Positions 5,919 to 10,927 of a stretch of DNA of 10,927 nucleotides are shown here, piece after piece. How positions within the stretch are numbered: position 1 is the stretch's first letter; each line of letters begins with the position of its first letter. The position numbers and the translations under genes are program-made. The stretch covers positions 1 to 10,927 of the forward strand of contig JAZNIM010000069.1 of the NCBI GenBank assembly GCA_045577475.1, read 5' to 3'. Source of the DNA: UMGS1387 sp045577475. GTDB lineage: Bacteria > Bacillota > Clostridia > Oscillospirales > CAG-382. Under the pieces are notes generated by a model, which was not told where the DNA came from, ran no database searches, and saw nothing but the letters and a program-made list of their open reading frames with translations.

Positions 5919-7823
5919 ATGAAAAAGAGAAAATTCGGGTTGCTGTTTGCTGCGGCAGTTATTCTTACGGTGCTCTGCCTTGGCACGGTGTGCTTTGCAG
6001 AGGACTTCGTATTTACACAGCACAAGGTTGTTGTGTCCCATGACCCAAGCGACAACACTATTTTTGTTGACGTTTACATTTCAAAGGGTACAGCCATAGT
6101 AGGATACTGCAGCTTTAACTATGACAGCAGCGTGCTTCGCTTAAAGGATGCACAGTCAAATCCCGTTGTGGCAGGTAACGTTCCCGAATTCGGCGAAAAC
6201 GGCAACATTTATCTTTCCGACATTGTCACCGCTCATAACGGAATTGTAATTACCGACATAGGAAAAGGTACACCAAACCTTGTAAACCCCGAAGAAGGTT
6301 ATCTTATGTTTGCCTGGTTCCTTCCCGGCTCTATTGATAAGATAAGCGCAAGCGAGGGCAATGAGGTTCTTATTGCAACCTTCACCTTTGACCTTATAGA
6401 CGACATATCCTATCAGGAATTTGAAAAGGATATTTTCTGGGTTGCCGACAATGAAACCACAGACAAGGTAAGCGGCTGGTACCCGGGTATTGTCGTAATG
6501 AACGCAAATCAGCAGCAGTTCAACTTTGACGGCACTGTTGAGGACGGCGATTTGTTCATTATGGAATACGAGCTTGACACCCTCAAACAGGAGGCGGACG
6601 AGCCAAAGCCTGAACCCGAGCCTGAGCCTGAGCCTGAACCCGAGCCTCAGCCTGATGACGGCAAAGACGACGATTCAGATTCTTTGCTTGATGAAAATGC
6701 GTCCTTCAAAGAAGATTTCGATCTGAAATATACCAAAAGCGACAACACAATTCATTTATCCTGGGAGGCTCCTTCTTTCATCAAAGACGTTGAAAACTTC
6801 ATTGCGGTTCTCTGCGACAGCGAATACAACGTTATAAAGAGAGTGGTTTTGTTTTCCGAAGGCACCTCTTATGTTTTCAAGAATCTCAAGGACGGCTTTG
6901 ATTACAGGCTTTACTTCTACGCAGCCACCAAATCAGGCAAGACCTACTGTTCCCCCGTTCGTAATATTAAAACCGACGTTTCCGATTCACCAAAGCCCAT
7001 AATTTACACAGTAACCTATGATGCAGATAAGGGCAAGCTTTACGGTGTTAAATCAGAACAGGTTCTTTTCGGCGAGCATATTACAAAAGCTCCGTCCGTT
7101 ACACCGCCTGCCGACAAGTATTTTGTTGGCTGGACAGAGGACGGCAAAAATGTATTTGACTTATCAGCACCAATTTACGACAATATCAAGCTCAGTGCCC
7201 TTTATTGCGATGCTCCCGTTGAAAAGCAGTCAGCCTACATAACAGGTTATCTTGACAGCACCTTCAAGCCTTTCGGCGGCATCACAAGAGCAGAAGCGGC
7301 GGTTCTTGTTTCAAGAATCAGTCCCCTTTACAAGGAAAACGGCAGATATTGCCACTCCTTCAGCGACTGCGAGGACGGAGCATGGTACGAAAACGCCGTT
7401 GCATTCTGCAGCTCAAAGGGATACATCACAGGCTACCTTAACGGCACCTTCAATCCCACAGGAAAAATTACCCGTGCGGAATTTGCAACAATCCTTGTAA
7501 GAGTATTCGGCTTTGAGGATGCAGAGGAAATAAACGTATTCTCGGATATTGAAAACCACTGGGCTTGTCCCTACATCTCCCGCCTTTACGGTGCAGGTAT
7601 AATTGTTCCCGACGAAAACGGAAAGTTCCGTCCTTCCGAGGTTCTTACAAGAAAGGATGCTGTTCTCCTTTTCAACGCCTGCCTGGGTCTTACACCCGAT
7701 GTTGAAGCAATCGACCTTTACCTTGAAGAAAACGGCTACAAGTTTTCTGACGTTGAACAGTACCGCGATTACTTCTACCCCATCATGGCGGCAACCCTTA
7801 AAGCAGAGGACTATATTGACTGA
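5919..7823 (+). CDS. SLH-anchored surface protein with a cohesin-like domain
   Basis: This is a predicted 634-residue exported cell-wall protein. I place the start at the ATG at 5919, because AAAGGA (5902-5907) overlaps the earlier in-frame ATG (5907) and so cannot serve it; TTG at 5916 is also possible. Order of parts: signal peptide 1-27 (KKRK, hydrophobic core, cleavage after VCFA); a cohesin-like beta-sandwich at about 31-200; a Pro-Glu linker at 228-245; an FN3-like module at about 268-352; a Flg_new/Listeria-Bacteroides-repeat-like module at about 362-431; then SLH material from about 436 to the end. The SLH part holds a C-terminal half-repeat (ITGYLDSTFKPFGGITRAE), two whole repeats and a final N-terminal half-repeat (FSDV onward). 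SLH repeats bind secondary cell-wall polymer, so the cohesin-like domain should face outwards. Whether it binds dockerins, carbohydrate or something else is unknown. An exporter gene follows 2 nt after the stop. Confidence 0.88.
   Translation: MKKRKFGLLFAAAVILTVLCLGTVCFAEDFVFTQHKVVVSHDPSDNTIFVDVYISKGTAIVGYCSFNYDSSVLRLKDAQSNPVVAGNVPEFGENGNIYLSDIVTAHNGIVITDIGKGTPNLVNPEEGYLMFAWFLPGSIDKISASEGNEVLIATFTFDLIDDISYQEFEKDIFWVADNETTDKVSGWYPGIVVMNANQQQFNFDGTVEDGDLFIMEYELDTLKQEADEPKPEPEPEPEPEPEPQPDDGKDDDSDSLLDENASFKEDFDLKYTKSDNTIHLSWEAPSFIKDVENFIAVLCDSEYNVIKRVVLFSEGTSYVFKNLKDGFDYRLYFYAATKSGKTYCSPVRNIKTDVSDSPKPIIYTVTYDADKGKLYGVKSEQVLFGEHITKAPSVTPPADKYFVGWTEDGKNVFDLSAPIYDNIKLSALYCDAPVEKQSAYITGYLDSTFKPFGGITRAEAAVLVSRISPLYKENGRYCHSFSDCEDGAWYENAVAFCSSKGYITGYLNGTFNPTGKITRAEFATILVRVFGFEDAEEINVFSDIENHWACPYISRLYGAGIIVPDENGKFRPSEVLTRKDAVLLFNACLGLTPDVEAIDLYLEENGYKFSDVEQYRDYFYPIMAATLKAEDYID
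6600..6655 (+). repeat. Hexanucleotide repeat coding a Pro-Glu linker
   Basis: This is a run of six-base units, mostly gagcct with gaaccc and cagcct variants, inside the SLH-protein gene. It encodes about nine Pro-Glu/Gln dipeptides. Such linkers are extended and separate surface modules; the short-period DNA repeat could change length by slippage in steps of two residues without breaking the frame. Confidence 0.85.
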
Positions 7824-7825
7824 GT

Positions 7826-9541
7826 ATGATTAAGCGATTTTTAAAGTATTACTCTTTTCACAAAAAGCTGTTCATTCTTGACATGGCAGCCTCACTTCTT
7901 GTTTCTCTTGTAGGCATTGTCTACCCCATTATTACAAGAACGCTGCTCAACGACCTGTTTCCAAACAGAAACTACAGAATGATAGCAATTTTCGGCGTGC
8001 TGCTGTTTCTTCTCTACCTCATAAAAATGCTTCTTAACTACTTTATACAGTATAAGGGTCATGTTATGGGCGTAAAAATGCAGGCACAGATGCGTTCGGA
8101 CATGTTCGCACATCTTGAAAAGCTTCCCTTCAGCTTTTACGACGAGGAAGAAACGGGCAAAATTATGTCACGCATGACAAACGACCTTATGAACGTGACA
8201 GAGCTTGCACACCACGGTCCCGAAAACCTTATTATTTCTTCCATAACGATTATCGTTTCCTTTATCTATCTTTCAACCATAAACATTTACCTGACTCTCA
8301 TTATTTTTGCATGTGTTCCCTTTCTTGTTTTCACGGCGGCAATTCTGCGAAAGAAAATGACCTCTGCCTTCCTTGCAAGCCGCAAGGCTGTTGCCGAGAT
8401 TAACGCCTCACTTGAAAGCAGTATTTCGGGTATCCGAGTTACAAAGGCATTTACAAATGCCGACGAGGAGCAAAAGAAATTTGAGGCAGGCAATGAAATG
8501 TTTGTCACGGCAAGAAGCGAGGCTTACGATGCCATGGGACGCTTCCACAGTGCCACCGCCTTTATCAACGACATTTTCAACGTAATCGTGCTTGTTGCCG
8601 GCGGTATGTTCCTATTTAACGGAAGCATCGACTTTGGCGACTACTCCGCTTTTGTGGTTTCGGTAACGCTGTTTACCTCCCCCGTTATGACTCTCATCAC
8701 CTTTACCGAGCAGTTTCAGGACGGCTTTACGGGCTTTAAGCGTTTTCTTGAAATCCTTGACAAAGAGCCTGAAGCAGATGCACCCGATGCCGAGGATTTA
8801 CAAAAGGTTGAAGGTCACATTCAGCTTAAAAACGTTACCTACGGCTACAATGACAGCAAGGATGTTCTTAAAAATGTCAGCATTGACATAAAAGAGGGAC
8901 AGACCTTTGCACTTGTAGGTCCTTCGGGAGGCGGAAAAACCACAATCTGCCACCTTATTCCACGTTTTTATCCCGTTGAAAGCGGAAGCATCCTTATTGA
9001 CGGCAAGGACATTTCAAAGGTCACCGCAAAGTCCCTCAGAAAAAATATCGGCATTGTTCAGCAGGACATATATCTGTTCAACGCCAGCATCAAGGACAAC
9101 ATCCTTTACGGAAGGCTTGATGCCACAGACGATGAAGTTATACAGGCTGCAAAGCGTGCCAACATTCACGACTACATTATGACGCTGCCTGACGGCTACG
9201 AAACACAAATCGGTGAGCGTGGCATAAAGCTCTCGGGCGGTCAGAAGCAAAGGCTGTCTATTGCAAGAGTATTCCTCAAGAACCCTGCGATTCTAGTACT
9301 GGATGAAGCTACAAGCGCACTTGACAACACAACGGAAATTCTTATACAGCAGGCTCTTGACGAGCTTTGCAAGGGACGCACCACCATCGTTGTTGCCCAC
9401 AGGCTGTCCACCATCAAAAACGCAGACGAAATTGCGGTTATTGAGGACGGTGTGATTACCGAAAAAGGCACTCACGAGGCTCTTATGGCAAACGGAAAAA
9501 CATATGCTACGCTGTACAGTCAGCAGTTCAGGGATGCGTAA
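7826..9541 (+). CDS. ABC exporter half-transporter, membrane and ATPase domains
   Basis: This complete 571-residue type IV (ABCB/MsbA/BmrA-like) exporter subunit acts in the cytoplasmic membrane; its substrate is unknown. The membrane domain covers about 1-310, with hydrophobic segments near 17-38, 52-74, 134-156, 158-173, 245-265 and 275-293. The ATPase domain (about 330-571) is complete and canonical: Walker A GPSGGGKTT (365-373), Q-loop Gln 413, signature LSGGQ (469-473), Walker B ILVLDE (489-494) and H-loop His 525. With both sites intact it should work as a homodimer, unlike the LSQGQ-bearing ATPase at the left edge. It begins 2 nt after the stop of the SLH-protein gene with only a distant GAGGA upstream, so translation is probably coupled. 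The shared transcript suggests a link to the cell surface, but half-transporters of this kind rarely export SLH proteins themselves, which use Sec. Confidence 0.95.
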   Translation: MIKRFLKYYSFHKKLFILDMAASLLVSLVGIVYPIITRTLLNDLFPNRNYRMIAIFGVLLFLLYLIKMLLNYFIQYKGHVMGVKMQAQMRSDMFAHLEKLPFSFYDEEETGKIMSRMTNDLMNVTELAHHGPENLIISSITIIVSFIYLSTINIYLTLIIFACVPFLVFTAAILRKKMTSAFLASRKAVAEINASLESSISGIRVTKAFTNADEEQKKFEAGNEMFVTARSEAYDAMGRFHSATAFINDIFNVIVLVAGGMFLFNGSIDFGDYSAFVVSVTLFTSPVMTLITFTEQFQDGFTGFKRFLEILDKEPEADAPDAEDLQKVEGHIQLKNVTYGYNDSKDVLKNVSIDIKEGQTFALVGPSGGGKTTICHLIPRFYPVESGSILIDGKDISKVTAKSLRKNIGIVQQDIYLFNASIKDNILYGRLDATDDEVIQAAKRANIHDYIMTLPDGYETQIGERGIKLSGGQKQRLSIARVFLKNPAILVLDEATSALDNTTEILIQQALDELCKGRTTIVVAHRLSTIKNADEIAVIEDGVITEKGTHEALMANGKTYATLYSQQFRDA

Positions 9542-9641
9542 GGTTAGTTTATGTATCACTTGTTACGGTCGCTTCTTTCTCCTGCCCTGTTACTTTGCAA
9601 ACAGATTTTATGAAGGTAACAAAACCGCATATAAACAAAAA

Positions 9642-9674
9642 GGACGACTCATTTTGTGTGAGCCGTCCGTTTTT
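9642..9674 (+). terminator. Rho-independent terminator after the exporter gene
   Basis: A 10-position stem (9642-9651 with 9659-9668, one A-C mismatch) with a 7-nt loop is followed by gttttt. A run of A precedes it (9637-9641), so it may also work on the other strand, though no leftward gene ends here. It lies about 100 bp past the exporter stop and just before the next promoter. Confidence 0.8.
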
Positions 9675-9715
9675 CTGCCTTCGTTTGCTTTGAAAATTAA
9701 CTCATTCAAAATCTC

Positions 9716-9744
9716 TTGACATTTCATACATATTGTGTTATAAT
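9716..9744 (+). promoter_or_regulatory. Full-consensus sigma-A promoter with extended -10
   Basis: TTGACA (9716-9721) and TATAAT (9739-9744) match the consensus at all twelve positions with a 17-bp spacer, and TG at 9736-9737 adds the extended -10 element. Transcription should begin near 9751, about 38 nt before the lipoprotein start. A promoter this complete predicts strong expression unless a repressor blocks it; no clear operator dyad was seen. Confidence 0.92.
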
Positions 9745-9788
9745 ATACACAGCAAAATCCAAATAAAAAAAAGAAAGGAATAATGACC

Positions 9789-10727
9789 ATGAAAAAATTA
9801 TTGAAAACACTCGCATTTTTAGCACTTAGTGCTACCGTTATTGCTACTGCAGTGGCATGTGACTCAGAAGATAATTCCGATGATGTTTCCACCGATGTTG
9901 TAGACAATGCAGAAGTTGAGTCCGAAGGACCGAAGCAGCCTGCTGAAGAAGCTGACAAAGATGTAACAGCACCCGTAGTTGAAGCTGTTGACCCAAGCGA
10001 AATTACAATTGCAGAACAGGTACTTCTTGACAAAGAAGGCGTTAAAATCACCGTTACAGGCTATGAGGTTGATGAGTGGGGAGATAATCTTGTTAAGTTC
10101 CTCATTGAGAACAACTCCGACAAGAACATTATTGTTTCCGACAACACAATGATTATCAACGACTTTGTTGTTATTGACGGACTTTACGCTTCTGTTCTTG
10201 CAGGCAAGAAGAGCAACGAAAGCGTTTCTCTTACAACAGAGGACTTTATTTCCGCAGCCGGCAAGTTTGAAATGTACATCGACGTTTACGAGGATGAAAC
10301 TCTCGAGGATATTATTGTAGACGAATATGTTACCTTTGAAAGCTCAGCAGTTGGTGCAATCGACACAGACTACGTTGTTGAAGGCACAGAGCTTTACAAC
10401 AAGGGCGGCGTGAAAATCGTTTCTACAGGTCTTACATACGATGAATGGTTCGGTTACGAGGTTGGCGTGTATGTTGAAAACAACAGCGACAAGACTATTC
10501 TCATTGATGCAACAGATATGTCTGTAAACGGCTTCATGATTTATCCCCTTATGATTGAAACACTTCCTGCAGGCAAGAAGGCATTCACTGAAATTTCCAT
10601 CTACGATTCCGAGCTTGAAGAAAACGGCATCGAAGCAATTGAAGAAATCGAAGTTGAATTTGAAATCTCAGACAATGAAACCTACGACACTATTGACGAA
10701 ACAACCGTTATGGTTTACAAAGCATAA
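9789..10727 (+). CDS. Putative lipoprotein with two tandem copies of one domain
   Basis: This is a predicted 312-residue lipoprotein. I prefer the ATG at 9789 over that at 9783, because AAAGGA (9774-9779) is 9 nt from the former and only 3 nt from the latter. The N-terminus is MKKLLK plus a hydrophobic core, with a lipobox AVAC placing the lipidated Cys at residue 24. An acidic, low-complexity linker follows to about residue 74. The rest is two related units, about 76-185 and 199-310. Each has a GVKI strand, a DEW motif, the string ENNSDK, and later AGKK before an acidic beta-rich end. The pattern suggests a duplicated beta-sandwich (Ig-like) fold, similar in style to extracellular DUF4352-type domains, though I cannot confirm the family. 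It is monocistronic, between its own promoter and terminator. Confidence 0.87.
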   Translation: MKKLLKTLAFLALSATVIATAVACDSEDNSDDVSTDVVDNAEVESEGPKQPAEEADKDVTAPVVEAVDPSEITIAEQVLLDKEGVKITVTGYEVDEWGDNLVKFLIENNSDKNIIVSDNTMIINDFVVIDGLYASVLAGKKSNESVSLTTEDFISAAGKFEMYIDVYEDETLEDIIVDEYVTFESSAVGAIDTDYVVEGTELYNKGGVKIVSTGLTYDEWFGYEVGVYVENNSDKTILIDATDMSVNGFMIYPLMIETLPAGKKAFTEISIYDSELEENGIEAIEEIEVEFEISDNETYDTIDETTVMVYKA

Positions 10728-10751
10728 TCTTTTCTACTGAGCTAAAACTAT

Positions 10752-10796
10752 CGGGGCTGTATCAAACCATTTTGATACAGCCCCGTATTTTTTATG
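10752..10796 (+). terminator. Rho-independent terminator after the tandem-domain lipoprotein gene
   Basis: A perfect 15-bp stem (10752-10766 with 10771-10785) with the tetraloop ccat is followed by tattttttat. It lies 25 bp past the stop codon. The stem is long and GC-rich at its base, as expected for a strongly transcribed gene. Confidence 0.95.
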
Positions 10797-10799
10797 CAT

Positions 10800-10927
10800 T
10801 TTCATAAGAAAGTGGTTCAGGTGCACTCACTTAATTTTTATGAAGTTAGTTTTATGTCACTCAGGTGTTTCGACCTCTGCGGAGGTCGAGTCATACTTTT
10901 CCCTCTGGAAAAGTATCAAAACAGCCC
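10800..10927. repeat. Non-coding tail with two adjacent hairpins, possible dispersed repeat
   Basis: No gene is seen from 10797 to the right edge. Two hairpins stand side by side: cgacctc/gaggtcg (10871-10877 with 10882-10888, loop tgcg) and a perfect 10-bp stem (10893-10902 with 10907-10916, loop ctct). Neither is followed by a T-run on the + strand, so they are not typical terminators. Paired, tightly spaced hairpins in a spacer are typical of small dispersed palindromic elements, but only one copy is visible here and the element may run past the window edge. Confidence 0.5.

Larger units (their letters stand above)
9542..9788. other. Intergenic region with terminator and promoter
   Basis: About 245 bp contain no convincing gene. 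The first 100 bp hold imperfect inverted sequence around TTGTTAC (9560-9566) and GTAACAA (9617-9623) and a small CTGTT/AACAG hairpin (about 9587-9604). These are followed by the terminator at 9642-9674 and the promoter at 9716-9744. A 14-base string here (9556-9569) also occurs in the terminator at 748-761. Confidence 0.6.

Noticed and set aside
6600..6655. Repeat array as a possible CRISPR
   Set aside because: The repeat unit is six bases with no spacers and is in frame inside a gene, coding a Pro-Glu linker.
9608..10051. Leftward open frame of 147 codons
   Set aside because: It runs antisense through the terminator, the consensus promoter and the signal peptide of the lipoprotein gene. Its Ser/Thr/Ala-rich translation is typical of a reverse-frame shadow.

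Overview
The window looks like a chromosomal segment of a Gram-positive, gut-type member of the Clostridia (Bacillota), plausibly an Oscillospirales/Ruminococcaceae-like lineage. The evidence is an S-layer-homology (SLH) surface protein of the layout common in Clostridia, two lipoproteins with short Gram-positive-style signal peptides, AGGAGG-like ribosome binding sites, and several near-consensus sigma-A promoters with exact 17-bp spacers. The lineage is an inference from style; there is no rRNA or other marker gene here.

Layout. (1) Positions 1-722 (+): the C-terminal ATPase end of an ABC exporter half-transporter, cut by the window edge. It is closed by a hairpin at 731-780 that can terminate transcription on both strands. 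(2) Positions 800-3331 (-): a convergent block read right to left. A DEDDh 3'-5' exonuclease with a C-terminal zinc-ribbon-like patch overlaps tcdA (tRNA ct6A37 dehydratase) by 8 bp. A lipoprotein of unknown function follows, with its own promoter laid over the end of tcdA. (3) Positions 3428-5722 (-): a 764-residue sugar-nucleotidyltransferase / left-handed beta-helix / phosphohexomutase-like fusion whose mutase part appears to have lost its catalytic motifs. (4) Positions 5723-5906: a divergent intergenic region with a strong rightward promoter. (5) Positions 5919-9541 (+): a two-gene unit. The first gene is a secreted protein with a cohesin-like domain, a Pro-Glu linker, FN3-like and Flg_new-like modules and SLH repeats. 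The second, starting 2 nt after its stop, is a complete ABC exporter half-transporter. (6) Positions 9542-9788: an intergenic region with a terminator and a full consensus promoter (TTGACA, 17 bp, TGnTATAAT). (7) Positions 9789-10727 (+): a lipoprotein made of two tandem copies of one domain, closed by a perfect 15-bp-stem terminator. (8) Positions 10800-10927: non-coding, ending in two adjacent hairpins that look like part of a dispersed repeat.

Working together. Four of the eight genes have a clear cell-envelope link (the SLH protein and its exporter, and two lipoproteins). The nucleotidyltransferase fusion probably supplies an activated sugar for surface polysaccharide, and the partial exporter is a fifth membrane-associated gene. 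The exonuclease/tcdA pair is RNA/nucleic-acid housekeeping. I found no CRISPR array, transposase, integrase, phage gene, tRNA or rRNA. The most interesting items are the degenerate mutase domain, the cohesin-like SLH protein coupled to an exporter, and the duplicated-domain lipoprotein behind an unusually perfect promoter. None of them by itself proves a new system.
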